The notes: generated by a model from the letters alone, not told the origin. 64,000 nt of DNA from Sphaerisporangium perillae (GCF_023276435.1 NZ_JALLPO010000015.1:62001-126000), one strand, 5' to 3'. Shown: positions 35,786 to 44,662, numbered from the stretch's first letter. Numbers and translations: made by a program.

Positions 35786-35878
35786 GCCTCGATTGTGGCC
35801 GATTCGGCGGCCTCGCGGCGCCGCCCGTTCGGGCGATGGGGTCAGCGCACCCTCCAGACGCGCGTAGCATCAGCGGGC

Positions 35879-36460
35879 ATGGGGCAGCCGAGAAATTCCG
35901 TGCGTGTTGGGCGCATGGGACGCGTACGCATAGTGGTTGCCGCGGCGATGGTCGTGGCGGCATCGGCCGGCTGTGGCATCGTGGGCGGCGGTTCACCGAC
36001 CGACAGGTCGTTGGACGGGCTCAGCGTGTCCAGTCCGCGTTTCCGTGACGAGGCTCCCCTTCCGGCCGAGTACACCTGCACAGGGCAGTCCGGGAACCCA
36101 CCGCTCCGGTGGTCCGGTGTCCCGCAGAAGCAGACCAAGTCGATCGCCCTGGTGGTCGACGCCAACAACGCGCAAGGAGCGGCGGAGGTGCACTGGGTGT
36201 TGTTCAACATCGACCCACTGACCACCGAGCTGGCGCAGAGCAGCGTGCCGCGGGGAGCCGGAGCCCTCCAAGGGCTGACCTCGTCGGGCAAGGTCGGCTA
36301 CTCGCCCCCGTGCCGCCCCGATGACACTTATCGTTTCAGTGTCTACGCGCTCGACTCGAAGCTCGATCTCAAGGAGGGCGCGGGCCTCCTGAAGACCCTG
36401 GAGACGATCGCCCAGCACACCATCGCTCGCGGACGGCTCTCAGCGGCGCACATCGAGTGA
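35879..36460 (+). CDS. YbhB/YbcL (PEBP-like) family lipoprotein
   Basis: 193 aa. The N-terminus has a signal peptide with lipobox VVAASAGC, so it should be lipid-anchored outside the membrane. An in-frame ATG at 35915 would give a more standard signal length and could be the true start. The mature part has PEBP-family blocks: EYTCTGQSGNPPLRWSGVP, SIALVVDANN, EVHWVLFNIDP, GYSPPCRPDDTYRFSVYALD. The family binds small ligands; the bacterial role is unclear. Confidence 0.85.
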   Translation: MGQPRNSVRVGRMGRVRIVVAAAMVVAASAGCGIVGGGSPTDRSLDGLSVSSPRFRDEAPLPAEYTCTGQSGNPPLRWSGVPQKQTKSIALVVDANNAQGAAEVHWVLFNIDPLTTELAQSSVPRGAGALQGLTSSGKVGYSPPCRPDDTYRFSVYALDSKLDLKEGAGLLKTLETIAQHTIARGRLSAAHIE

Positions 36461-36643
36461 CATGCTGAGTACCACAGGTAGTACTCGATACCGGATCTTC
36501 TCGTAGGGTGTGACAACGGTCATAGTGGTCGGACAGAATCAGATGCAATCCTCGAGCGCAGGTGGTCAACGGAGGCAGGTCGCGTCGATGGCCGCGCGAT
36601 CTCACCAGCGCCACTGGAAGGCCATGGCCATGAAGGTGGTGCA

Positions 36644-38746
36644 ATGATCGCGGTCATTTTCGGCCTTGTCGCCGTCGTGCTCCTCGTACTGGTGGTCGTT
36701 GCACTCGGCATGCGGTCCATGAACCGCCGCGAGAGCAATCTGCCTCCTGAGCGGCTGCGGAAGATGGCCGAGCAGGCGGACGATCCGAACGCCAAGCGTC
36801 CCGGCCGTCCCGCCGAGGAGACGTTCTTCGAGAGCTTCCCCGAGGGCTTCGACGCCTTCCAGGAGCCCGAGCGGGTCACCGCGCGCCTGCGCCCGGGCAA
36901 CGGCAGGCCCTCGTCCCGTCCCGCCGGGCGGCCCGGCGGGCGTCCGGCCCCGCACGGCAAGCAGGCATCCTCACGTGGCAAGCGCGGCGTCGACGAGTGG
37001 GGCGACGCCGACGACTACGACGACGACTACTGGAGCCGGGTCCGAGCGGACGACGGCGCCTTCGGCGGCACCATCGCGGCCCGGGTAGGGGCGAGCCGCC
37101 CCGACGTGGCCTCCCCGTCCTCGCCGTCCCCTTCTCCCAAGGCCGCCGCGCCGAAGGAGAAGGAAGAGATCGACGCGAACGCCGCCACCGTCCAGGCGCC
37201 TCTTCCCACCCGGCCGACCGGCCTCGCCGGACTGGTGGAGCCCGCCCGCAACACCACGCCCACCTCCGCCGCCGCGGCCGCGGAGCGCACCGTCACCTTC
37301 TCCGCGCCCGTCCCGCCGCCGTCGGCTCCCACGCCGGCCGCGTCCGCAGCCGACGTGCTTGGCGCGATCGGCACCTCGCAGCCGTCCTCCCGCACCCGTC
37401 GCGGCTCCCGCCCCGACCCCGCCGACCCGCTGGGCGTCGCCGACGCCGGGCGCGCCAAGCCCCGGCGCCGGCCGGACCCCGCCGCGGGCGACCCCGGACG
37501 CCCGGCCGCTCCCGGCCGTGGCGCCGACGCCCGCCGTGGCGGCGACCCCAGGCGCGGTGGCGTGAGCGGCTCCGGCAGATCCGCCGACACGGGCCGTACC
37601 GACTCCGGACGAGCCGTCCCCGGCCGGCCGGACCCGCTGCGTGCCGACCCGCTCTCCAGCGGTCCGCTCGCCGGCCCTTTGCCGACCGGCTCACTCGCGA
37701 ACGACCCGCTGTCCAGCGGGCCCCTCTCCGGCGGCGCGGCATCCGCCAACCCGCTCGCCGGCAGGCCGCGACCCAACGGCGCGGCCTCCGGCGACCCGCT
37801 CGCGACCGGTCCGGCCTCCCGTACCGGCGGTCCGGGCTCCGCCGGCTCCCGTCCGGCCGGGCCCGCCTCCGCCGGGCCGCGCCCCAGCGGGCCTCTTGAC
37901 GCCCAGCGCACGGTGACGGGTCCCTTCGACGCGGGCCGCTCCTCCACGGGCTCCTTCGAGGCCCCTCGCACGACGGGGTCCTACGAGACGCCCCGCTCGA
38001 CCGGCTCGTACGAGACGCCGGGCGCGTCCCGTGCGACCGGCCCCTTCTCCACCTCCGGCTCCTATGGCCCGGCGGGCGACGCCCTGAACGGCGCCCAGGG
38101 GGCGACCGGCGACTTCCCGGCCGCCCAGCCACCGGCGCCTCAGTCGCCGGCCGCGCAGTCGTGGCCGGCGCGCCCGGCCTACCCGGCCACCGGTTCCTAC
38201 GACATCCTCGATGAGCCGACCCCGCCGTCGAGCTCTTCCAATGAGACCTGGAAGGCCTCCGACTACCAGCTGCCCTCCTATGAGGGGTACACCGCCGCCA
38301 CCCCGTCCGCTCCGGCCCCGTCCTCCTACGAGGTCCGCCCGGGCTGGGCCGTGATCGACGACTCCGACACGGTCAACGGTCCCACTCACCCCGCCGGGCT
38401 GCCGGCGGACACCTCCCGTGGGACGGCCGGGTACGACTCACGCGGCGGGGCGGGGCCCCGCGGCGACGACGCGCTTTCCGCGCCGGGCCAGGGGCAGGGA
38501 CAGGGACAGGGCTACGGCGGCTACGAGTCCGGCCGCTTCCCGGCGTCGGACCCCACCTCCTCCTCGTGGGCGCAGCCCCGGCAGAACACCGGCGGGAGCT
38601 GGCCGTCGTACGGCGAGCTGTACGGCACGGCGGCGAACGGAGACGACGTCCCCGACGAGTCCGCCACCCAGTCGTCGCAGGCGTCGCCTTCGCGCGGCGG
38701 CCACCGCCGGCCGACCGACACCGACTATCCGGACTATTACCGCTAA
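36644..38746 (+). CDS. Membrane-anchored, largely disordered protein of unknown function
   Basis: 700 aa. Residues 1-23 (MIAVIFGLVAVVLLVLVVVA) are one transmembrane helix. A conserved-looking basic/acidic segment follows: MNRRESNLPPERLRKMAEQA, ETFFESFPEGFDAF, DDYDDDYWSRVRADDGAFGG. From about residue 150 on it is Pro/Ser/Gly/Ala-rich with short repeats (LSSGPLAGPLPTGSL, TGSYETPRSTGSYETPG, GQGQGQGYGGYESG), ending RRPTDTDYPDYYR. AAGGTGGTGCA precedes the ATG. It resembles actinobacterial cell-envelope or division-associated tail proteins only in style; I recognise no family. Confidence 0.8.
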   Translation: MIAVIFGLVAVVLLVLVVVALGMRSMNRRESNLPPERLRKMAEQADDPNAKRPGRPAEETFFESFPEGFDAFQEPERVTARLRPGNGRPSSRPAGRPGGRPAPHGKQASSRGKRGVDEWGDADDYDDDYWSRVRADDGAFGGTIAARVGASRPDVASPSSPSPSPKAAAPKEKEEIDANAATVQAPLPTRPTGLAGLVEPARNTTPTSAAAAAERTVTFSAPVPPPSAPTPAASAADVLGAIGTSQPSSRTRRGSRPDPADPLGVADAGRAKPRRRPDPAAGDPGRPAAPGRGADARRGGDPRRGGVSGSGRSADTGRTDSGRAVPGRPDPLRADPLSSGPLAGPLPTGSLANDPLSSGPLSGGAASANPLAGRPRPNGAASGDPLATGPASRTGGPGSAGSRPAGPASAGPRPSGPLDAQRTVTGPFDAGRSSTGSFEAPRTTGSYETPRSTGSYETPGASRATGPFSTSGSYGPAGDALNGAQGATGDFPAAQPPAPQSPAAQSWPARPAYPATGSYDILDEPTPPSSSSNETWKASDYQLPSYEGYTAATPSAPAPSSYEVRPGWAVIDDSDTVNGPTHPAGLPADTSRGTAGYDSRGGAGPRGDDALSAPGQGQGQGQGYGGYESGRFPASDPTSSSWAQPRQNTGGSWPSYGELYGTAANGDDVPDESATQSSQASPSRGGHRRPTDTDYPDYYR

Positions 38747-38775
38747 TCGCGCCTCTTTCCCCCGGCAGATGCAAA

Positions 38776-38813
38776 ACGCGGCGGCCAAACCCTTAATCCG
38801 GTGGCCGCCGCGT
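38776..38813 (+). terminator. Terminator hairpin after the disordered-protein gene
   Basis: ACGCGGCGGCCA pairs with TGGCCGCCGCGT over a 14-nt loop. The 3' arm ends 15 bp before the SulP-carbonic anhydrase start codon. Confidence 0.7.
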
Positions 38814-38827
38814 CGTATGGTCGCACC

Positions 38828-41104
38828 ATGACCGCGGACACGGAACGTGCTTGCACCAGTACAGAACGTATTCGATCGGTGCTCCGGCATGACCTCCCGG
38901 CCTCGCTGGTGGTCTTCCTGGTCGCCGTCCCCCTCTCGCTCGGCATCGCCGTCACCTGCGGGGCGCCGCTCATCGCCGGCCTGGTCGCCGCCGTCGTCGG
39001 CGGCCTGGTGGCCGGGCCGCTCGGCGGCTCGGTCGTCCAGGTCAGCGGTCCCGCGGCCGGCCTCGCCCTCGTCGTGGCCGAGCTCGTCCGCACGTACGGC
39101 TGGCGTGCCACCTGCATGATCACGCTGATGGCGGGCGTGCTGCAGATCGTGCTCGGCAGGTTCAAGGTGGCGAGGACGGCGCTCGCCGTGTCACCCGCCG
39201 TGGTCCACGGCATGCTCGCCGGGGTCGGCGTGGTGATCGCCCTCTCGCAGCTGCACGTGGTGCTCGGCGGGCAGCCGCAGAAGTCGGCCGTGGAGAACCT
39301 CCTGGAGCTGCCGAACCAGATCGCGAACAACCACAGCCACGCGGTGGCGGTGGGCGTGCTGACCATCGCGGTGCTCGTTCTGTGGCCTCGCCTGCCGCGC
39401 CTCAACGTGGTCCCGGCCCCGCTGGCGGCGCTGGCGATCGCCGCGCTGACGGCCGGCGTGCTGGGCTGGGACATCGCCCGCGCCGACCTGTCCAAGGGGT
39501 TCGCCGACTGGGCGACGCCGGTGCTGCCGCGCGGCGACTGGCACGGCATCGCCGGGGCCGTGCTGCTGGTCGCCCTCCTCGCCGGCGTGGAGTCGCTGCT
39601 GTGCTCGGTGGCGGCCGACCGCCTGCACGACGGCCCGCGTGCCGACCTCGACCGCGAGCTGACCGGGCAGGGCCTGGCGAATCTGGTGTCGGGAGCGCTC
39701 GGCGGCCTGCCGGTCGCCGGGGTGATCGTCCGTACCACCACGAACGTGCGCGCGGGGGCGCGCAGCCGATGGTCGGCCATCCTGCACGGCGTGTGGGTGC
39801 TGCTGTTCGCGGTCTGCTTCGGCTGGAGCGTGACGCTGATCCCGCTGGAGGCGCTGGCGGCCCTGCTCGTCTTCATCGGCGTCCGCATGGTCAACCTCGG
39901 CACGATGCGCGGGCTGCACGGGCACGGGGAGCTCCCGATCTACGTGCTCACCATGGGCGCGGTCGTGGTGATCGGCCTCGCCGAGGGGGTGCTGCTCGGC
40001 CTCGGCCTCGCCGGGCTCTTCGCCCTGCGCCGCCTCACCAGGGTGTCGGTTCAGGTGCGCCTGGAGCCGGACGACCGCTGGCACGTCGTGGTGACCGGAT
40101 CGCTCACCTTCGTGAGCGTGCCGAGCCTCACCTCCAACCTGCGGGCCATCCCCGCGGGCGCCGCGGTCGACCTCGACCTCAACGTCGACTTCATGGACAA
40201 CGCCGCCTTCGAGGCCCTGCACGGCTGGCGCCTGGAGCACGAGCGCACCGGCGGCACCATCGCCATCGACGAGATCCACGACGAGTGGTACACCTCGGCG
40301 GCGAGCGGGACGCGCGTCTCGGCGGCCAAGACGCCGCCGCGGGCGCCCGAGCGCTGGTGGCTCCCCCGGGCGTACCGGCGAGGCGGGCCGCTGTCGCGGA
40401 TCCCCGTCCGCCACGGCAACGTGTGGATGCCGGCCCGGACCGAGGCCGGCGGGCCGGCGACGGGGTCGAGCGCAGTGCCCGACCTGCTGGCGGGCACGGT
40501 GGACTTCCAGCGGCGCACCGCGCCCCTGGTCCGGCCGTTCCTCACCCGCATGGCGCGCACGCAGGAGACCTCCAACCTGTTCATCACCTGCGCCGACTCC
40601 CGCGTGGTGCCCAATCTGATCACCTCGAGCGGTCCGGGCGACCTGTTCACGGTGCGCAACATCGGCAACCTCGTGCCAAGGCACGGCACGTCGCCGCCCG
40701 ACGACTCGGTCGTGGCGGCCATCGAGTACGCCACAGCGGTGCTCAACGTCTCGACGATCACGATCTGCGGGCACTCCCGGTGCGGCGCGATGGCGGCCCT
40801 GCTCAGCGCCGGCGAGAACGCGAGCGGCCTGCCGGGCCTGGGCCGCTGGCTGCGGCACGGCGACCACACGCTCGCCCGCTACATCCTGTCCGACCACACC
40901 GGTGAGGACCAGGGACCACTCGACCGGCTCTGCCGGGTGAACGTGGCCCAGCAGCTCGACAACCTGCGCACCTACCCGTCGGTGGCCCGCCTGGAGGGGG
41001 CCGGCCGGCTGCAGCTCGTCGGACTGTACTTCGACATCGGCGCCGCCCGCGTGCACGTGCTCGACCGCGAGGGGTTCAACCCGGTGGCCACCTGCCCGCT
41101 CTGA
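38828..41104 (+). CDS. SulP-family anion transporter fused to a beta-carbonic anhydrase
   Basis: 758 aa from ATG 38828. Residues 20-400 are the SulP transporter (SLGIAVTCGAPLIAGLVAAV, SGPAAGLALVVAEL, then GGLPVAGVIVRTTTNVRAGA). A short STAS domain follows (about 415-480). Residues 540-758 are a beta-carbonic anhydrase with zinc ligands C588, D590 (CADSR), H649 and C652 (HSRCG). It probably imports bicarbonate/anion and interconverts HCO3- and CO2 at the inner face. The start has no Shine-Dalgarno and lies 15 bp after a hairpin, so a leaderless transcript is possible. GTG 38801 within the hairpin is an alternative. Confidence 0.9.
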   Translation: MTADTERACTSTERIRSVLRHDLPASLVVFLVAVPLSLGIAVTCGAPLIAGLVAAVVGGLVAGPLGGSVVQVSGPAAGLALVVAELVRTYGWRATCMITLMAGVLQIVLGRFKVARTALAVSPAVVHGMLAGVGVVIALSQLHVVLGGQPQKSAVENLLELPNQIANNHSHAVAVGVLTIAVLVLWPRLPRLNVVPAPLAALAIAALTAGVLGWDIARADLSKGFADWATPVLPRGDWHGIAGAVLLVALLAGVESLLCSVAADRLHDGPRADLDRELTGQGLANLVSGALGGLPVAGVIVRTTTNVRAGARSRWSAILHGVWVLLFAVCFGWSVTLIPLEALAALLVFIGVRMVNLGTMRGLHGHGELPIYVLTMGAVVVIGLAEGVLLGLGLAGLFALRRLTRVSVQVRLEPDDRWHVVVTGSLTFVSVPSLTSNLRAIPAGAAVDLDLNVDFMDNAAFEALHGWRLEHERTGGTIAIDEIHDEWYTSAASGTRVSAAKTPPRAPERWWLPRAYRRGGPLSRIPVRHGNVWMPARTEAGGPATGSSAVPDLLAGTVDFQRRTAPLVRPFLTRMARTQETSNLFITCADSRVVPNLITSSGPGDLFTVRNIGNLVPRHGTSPPDDSVVAAIEYATAVLNVSTITICGHSRCGAMAALLSAGENASGLPGLGRWLRHGDHTLARYILSDHTGEDQGPLDRLCRVNVAQQLDNLRTYPSVARLEGAGRLQLVGLYFDIGAARVHVLDREGFNPVATCPL

Positions 41105-41209
41105 GGTGCGGCCGGGACGTCCGGCCGGCGCCGCCTGTCAGCTCGCAGCGGATCCGCTGCCGGTGAAAGGTCTCGGCACGAGGGGGTCGCAAGCCCGAGA
41201 GTGGTCGCC

Positions 41210-42220
41210 ATGAGAATTCTGGTGATGGGTGGTTCGGTGTTCCTCGGACGGGCGATCGTTGAGGAAGCGCTGCGGCAGGGGCATGAGGTCACGACGTTCA
41301 ACAGGGGCAGGTCGGGCGAGGATCTGCCGGGAGTGCGGGCCGTCCGGGGCGACCGGGAGGTCAGGGACGACCTCGAAGCGCTGGCGGCGGGCGGCGAGTG
41401 GGACGCCGTCGTGGACGTGTGCGGCTTCACGCCCCGCGTGGTCGCCGAGTCGGCCCGCGTCCTTTCGGGTCACGCGGGCACTTACGCGTTCATCTCCAGC
41501 ATCTCGGCCGTCGCAGACTGGCCGTCCAAGCAGACCGACGAGTCCTCGCCGCGGTGGGAGTGCTCGCCGGACGCCGGTCCGGACGACGGTGACTACGGGG
41601 TGCTGAAGGCCGGCTGCGAGCGGGCCGTGGAGCGCTACTTCGAGGGCAACGCGCTGATCATGCAGCCGGGGCTGATCCTCGGCCCGTGGGAGAACGTCGG
41701 CCGGCTGCCCTGGTGGTTGCGCCGCGTCGCCCGCGGCGGCCGCGTGCTGGCCCCTGGTGACCCCGACCTCCCCATGCAGCTCATCGACGCGCGTGACATC
41801 GCGAGCTTCACGCTTGACCAGGCCGCAAAGGGGGTGAACGACCGCTTCTTCACCACCGGACCCGCCGGGAACACCACCTTCGGCCGGTGGCTGGCGGACT
41901 GCGCCGAGGTGACCGGGTCGGGCGCCGAGCTGGTCTGGGTGGCGGACGGTTTCCTGCTCGACCGCGAAGTGCAGCCCTGGCAGGAGCTGCCGCTGTGGAC
42001 CCCGATCTCCGACGCCGCGGGGGTGTGGAGCTCGTCGACCGCGAAGGCCGAGGCCGCGGGGCTGCGGTGCCGCCCTGTCGCCGAGACCGTGCGGGACACC
42101 TGGGACTGGCTGAAGGATCGCGACCACGCCGCCCTGGAGGCCCGGTTCGCCTCCTGGCAGCGGCATGGCATCGCGCCCGACAAGGAGGCCCGGATCCTCA
42201 GCGAGTGGGACGCCCGCTGA
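41210..42220 (+). CDS. NAD-dependent epimerase/dehydratase-type (extended SDR) protein
   Basis: 336 aa. Rossmann start MRILVMGGSVFLGRAIVEEA (GGxxFLG), acidic/basic residue after strand 2 (TFNRGRSGED), and the atypical SDR pattern DVCGFTPRVVAESARVL with SSISAVADW. The usual YxxxK is represented by DYGVLKAGCERAVE. The C-terminal half binds substrate (PGLILGPWENVGRLPWWL). Similar proteins are annotated as reductases or RNA-binding-like SDRs; reaction unknown. Confidence 0.8.
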   Translation: MRILVMGGSVFLGRAIVEEALRQGHEVTTFNRGRSGEDLPGVRAVRGDREVRDDLEALAAGGEWDAVVDVCGFTPRVVAESARVLSGHAGTYAFISSISAVADWPSKQTDESSPRWECSPDAGPDDGDYGVLKAGCERAVERYFEGNALIMQPGLILGPWENVGRLPWWLRRVARGGRVLAPGDPDLPMQLIDARDIASFTLDQAAKGVNDRFFTTGPAGNTTFGRWLADCAEVTGSGAELVWVADGFLLDREVQPWQELPLWTPISDAAGVWSSSTAKAEAAGLRCRPVAETVRDTWDWLKDRDHAALEARFASWQRHGIAPDKEARILSEWDAR

Positions 42221-42259
42221 CTCCGGCAGCACGGGAGCGACACGGCACGGGCCGGGGCG

Positions 42260-42280
42260 CTGCCCACCGTCTGTGGGCAG
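42260..42280. terminator. Hairpin between the SDR gene and the SepF-like gene
   Basis: CTGCCCAC pairs perfectly with GTGGGCAG over a 5-nt loop, 40 bp after the SDR stop codon and just upstream of the leader ORF. No T-run. Confidence 0.5.
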
Positions 42281-42298
42281 TGCGACTAGTGAAGGAGA

Positions 42299-42340
42299 AT
42301 GACCTTGCTCGTAGTCACTGACCCCTTCGAGGGGTTTTGA
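42299..42340 (+). CDS. 13-aa leader peptide ORF upstream of the SepF-like gene
   Basis: GAAGGAG is placed 2 nt before an ATG that opens MTLLVVTDPFEGF and a TGA at 42338-42340, three bases before the GTG of the SepF-like gene. The last codons form the hairpin CCCCT-TCG-AGGGG with TTTT. This geometry suggests a translated leader coupled to the downstream gene, but such a small frame could arise by chance; only the strong ribosome-binding site argues for it. Confidence 0.4.
   Translation: MTLLVVTDPFEGF
42321..42338 (+). promoter_or_regulatory. Small hairpin with TTTT, attenuator or ribosome-binding-site lock
   Basis: CCCCT/AGGGG stem followed by TTTT. It may be a short intrinsic terminator. 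Its 3' arm, GAGGGG, is also the best Shine-Dalgarno for GTG 42344 (9 nt spacing), so folding would hide that site and translation of the leader ORF would open it. Confidence 0.4.
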
Positions 42341-42343
42341 CCC

Positions 42344-42691
42344 GTGCGCCCCCTGTGGGCCGTCTTTGGGTGTTACGGTCGCGGCGTGGCAGAAGCACGG
42401 ACCAGCGGTCCTGATGAGCACGAGTTCTCGAGGACCTACACGGGTCCCCGGCCGGATCTGGCGCTGGTGAAGACGCTGCGACCTCAGGACTACAACGAGG
42501 CTCTCTACGTCGGGCACTTCTTCCGCAAGGGACTGCCGGTGGTGATGGACCTCACCGGCATGTCGGACGCCGACGCCAAGTCTCTGGTCGACTTCGCGGC
42601 CGGGCTGGTCTTCGGCCGCCGCGGGGACATGGACCGCATCGCGCACAAGGTCTTCCTGCTGGTGCCGCACGGCATGGTCATCAGCGCCTGA
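42344..42691 (+). CDS. sepF: SepF-like cell division protein
   Basis: 115 aa from GTG 42344 (GAGGGG upstream). A shorter start at GTG 42386 is possible. The SepF core is clear: [60 protein letters not shown] and [13 protein letters not shown]. SepF binds the FtsZ C-terminus and anchors the ring to the membrane through an N-terminal amphipathic helix; the extra N-terminal residues ([14 protein letters not shown]) could do this. Probably one of several SepF paralogues, since no dcw cluster is nearby. Confidence 0.85.
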   Translation: MRPLWAVFGCYGRGVAEARTSGPDEHEFSRTYTGPRPDLALVKTLRPQDYNEALYVGHFFRKGLPVVMDLTGMSDADAKSLVDFAAGLVFGRRGDMDRIAHKVFLLVPHGMVISA

Positions 42692-42727
42692 GCCGCCGCC
42701 CCCCGGCGGTCCGCACCGTGCACGGCG

Positions 42728-42760
42728 GTGCCGCATCCGGGACACCCCCAGATGCGGCAC
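42728..42760. terminator. Bidirectional terminator between SepF-like and collagen-like genes
   Basis: GTGCCGCATC pairs perfectly with GATGCGGCAC over a 13-nt loop, between two convergent genes. Confidence 0.75.
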
Positions 42761-42790
42761 GCGCTGTCGTTACGTCAGCCCGCGCCGGGC

Positions 42791-43417
42791 CTAGAGCGGC
42801 GGGGTGAGCTCCTGGAACGAGCTGCAGTTGCCCGGCCAGGCCGGGTTGCCACCAGTGCCGGGCGTGGGGTTGACCGTGCACGTCGTCTGGCGGATCAGAC
42901 CGGTCGAACTGAGCACCGTGACGTGGAGGTTGTTCCCCATCACGGCCAGGCTGACATCGGTCGCGTTCCCCGGATACCCGGGCAACGTGGAGACGTCGTG
43001 CCAGGGTGAGGCGGTCCTCGGGTCCCGGACGAACGTCGGGCCGTTGCCCTGGGCGTAGCCTACGAACTTGTTGTTGCCCTGGAAGGCCGTGTCGATGCCG
43101 GCGCTGCGGCCGGGAGGTCCGGGAGGTCCGGGAGGACACTCCTTGCAACACTTCTTCTTGCTGTCCTCGTCGCAACACTTCCTCTTGCCGTCCTCGTCGT
43201 TACCGACGGGCCTGTTCTTGGCGACGGCGACGAAGCCGGCGGGAGCGACCTGGTGAGCGACCCGGTGCCCCGGGACGCTCCGCACTTCCGTACCGTCCGT
43301 ACCGGCCTGGGCCGTGGCCGGGAGCGACAGCGCGACGACTCCACCGGCGATCGCCGTCGCGAACGCCAGAGTCCACGCGCGCTTGCCTATGAAAGGACCT
43401 GTTTCCCGAGGAATCAC
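42791..43417 (-). CDS. Secreted protein with a cysteine cluster and a short collagen-like GPP run
   Basis: 208 aa from GTG 43417, with GGGGGAAC about 5 nt upstream. The signal peptide is AWTLAFATAIAGGVVALSLP ending TAQA. The mature protein has a charged cysteine cluster (KRKCCDEDSKKKCCKECPPG) running directly into GPPGPPGRSAG, then a C-terminal domain of about 90 residues. That domain (NNKFVGYAQGNGPTFVRDPR, TVLSSTGLIRQTTCTV) looks like a small beta-sandwich or propeller blade. No named family recognised. Isolated gene in the accessory zone. Confidence 0.75.
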   Translation of the reverse strand: MIPRETGPFIGKRAWTLAFATAIAGGVVALSLPATAQAGTDGTEVRSVPGHRVAHQVAPAGFVAVAKNRPVGNDEDGKRKCCDEDSKKKCCKECPPGPPGPPGRSAGIDTAFQGNNKFVGYAQGNGPTFVRDPRTASPWHDVSTLPGYPGNATDVSLAVMGNNLHVTVLSSTGLIRQTTCTVNPTPGTGGNPAWPGNCSSFQELTPPL

Positions 43418-43801
43418 TCGGTTCCCCCATATCGCTTGAATTCCGATGAATCGGACCTTTTCCGTGCCACTGCGGTAGCACTGCGACCAGGGAATACCCA
43501 TTCAGCGAACCAGTGACGCCGCACCGGCGTAGTGATAGAGAAAACAGACGAACACAATAAAGAAAAGAAACCCCGACTCCCAGTCCATGCCATTGCCGAA
43601 TACTCATTAGCCGAAAATCCGTCCACTATCGAGCGTTCACCGGATTTTCCGACATAAGCAGTGCTCAGCCACCCATGTCACCCACCGGGGCACCAGGGGA
43701 ATGCGAAACGCACCACCACCGGGTGCGGTCCGACCACCGCGTGATCGCCTCACCTAAGGAGAAATCGGGTTAACGCCGCGAACCATGACGTGGGCCCGAT
43801 C
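43418..43801. other. AT-richer intergenic region
   Basis: About 380 bp upstream of the collagen-like gene. 43430-43640 is notably AT-rich for this genome and likely holds that gene's promoter. No gene seen; the frames running through here are extensions of the neighbour. Confidence 0.4.
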
Positions 43802-44083
43802 TCAGCCGGGCGCTCCGTTCTCGTAGTGCTCGTGCGCCTGGTGCGCGCTGGTGAACCGCCCGATGAAGTCCGCGGCCGAGTGTTCCGGTCTGCTCGGCCG
43901 GAAGTACCCGTTGTCAACGGCCGAGTCGTAGATCGGAGCGTCGAGAGGGTACTCGGTGAGCAACCCGGTCAGACTTCGGGCACTGATCCACTCCTCGGCC
44001 CGGCTCCGGGAGCTGAAGATCGCCGATGGCCACCGTCCGCCCTCGCCCACGAACGCCCAAACCGTTCGCCGACCGTCTTCCAT
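43802..44083 (-). CDS. DUF7710-type small protein
   Basis: 93 aa from ATG 44083. The sequence RTVWAFVGEGGRWPSAIFSS, RAEEWISARSLTGLLTEYPL, DAPIYDSAVDNGYF matches a short family I recall as DUF7710 (VWVFHGEGGRFPSGVF.., LTGTLTAYPLD). Function unknown; often found in variable regions. AGAGAGG lies 9 nt upstream. Confidence 0.65.
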   Translation of the reverse strand: MEDGRRTVWAFVGEGGRWPSAIFSSRSRAEEWISARSLTGLLTEYPLDAPIYDSAVDNGYFRPSRPEHSAADFIGRFTSAHQAHEHYENGAPG

Positions 44084-44662
44084 CGCCGCGAGCCTCTCTT
44101 GTCTGACTCGCCTCAACGTATCGGGCGTACGATCCCCTGCTCTACCGCGGCCGTGGCCACGGGCCTGGAGGATGACGCAGGAACAGGCGCCCTTGGTAAT
44201 CGATCATTGCGCACAATGATGCATCCTCATTGGCGTTAATCGCAACGTAGATGACCCGGCCGTCGACAGGCTTCATCGCTCCGGCGATGCATCCGTAACA
44301 CATTCGAGCATACGAAGGCAGGGTCGACTCATCGATCGAGAGGGGCGACCAGCCCGCGGCAAGGAAGCCGCGCTGGCGGGCATCGGGACCGCCATCGACG
44401 CGGTGGGGGGCGGCTTCACGATGCGTTACGCGACAGTGGTGGTCACCGCGGCGCGAACCGACGCCGTCTGACCCGCCGAACCCGCTACCAACCAGCGAAA
44501 CGTCAGCCAGCCGACGGTCACCCATTCTTCGGTATCGGTGCGACCGAAAGACCGTTTTCAGCTTGTCCGAGCCTGGCGTAGCCCGTTCCGTTCGACTTTG
44601 GTCGAGCGGAAGCCTACTTAAGTCCGTTGTGGGCGCCGCCGGATCAGGATCACGATGGGCGC
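44084..44662. other. Region of gene debris
   Basis: About 580 bp without an intact gene. It contains a methyltransferase-like tail (listed separately) and a minus-strand frame ending at 44142 (PVDGRVIYVAINANEDASLC) that I cannot assign. It looks like an area of decayed insertions. Confidence 0.4.
44337..44471 (+). pseudogene. C-terminal fragment resembling a SAM-dependent methyltransferase
   Basis: In one frame: RGKEAALAGIGTAIDAVGGG, FTMRYATVVVTAARTDAV and stop at 44471. The GGxFTMxYATVxVTAAR pattern is the usual last strand of some class I methyltransferases. The upstream part of the gene is absent. Confidence 0.4.
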
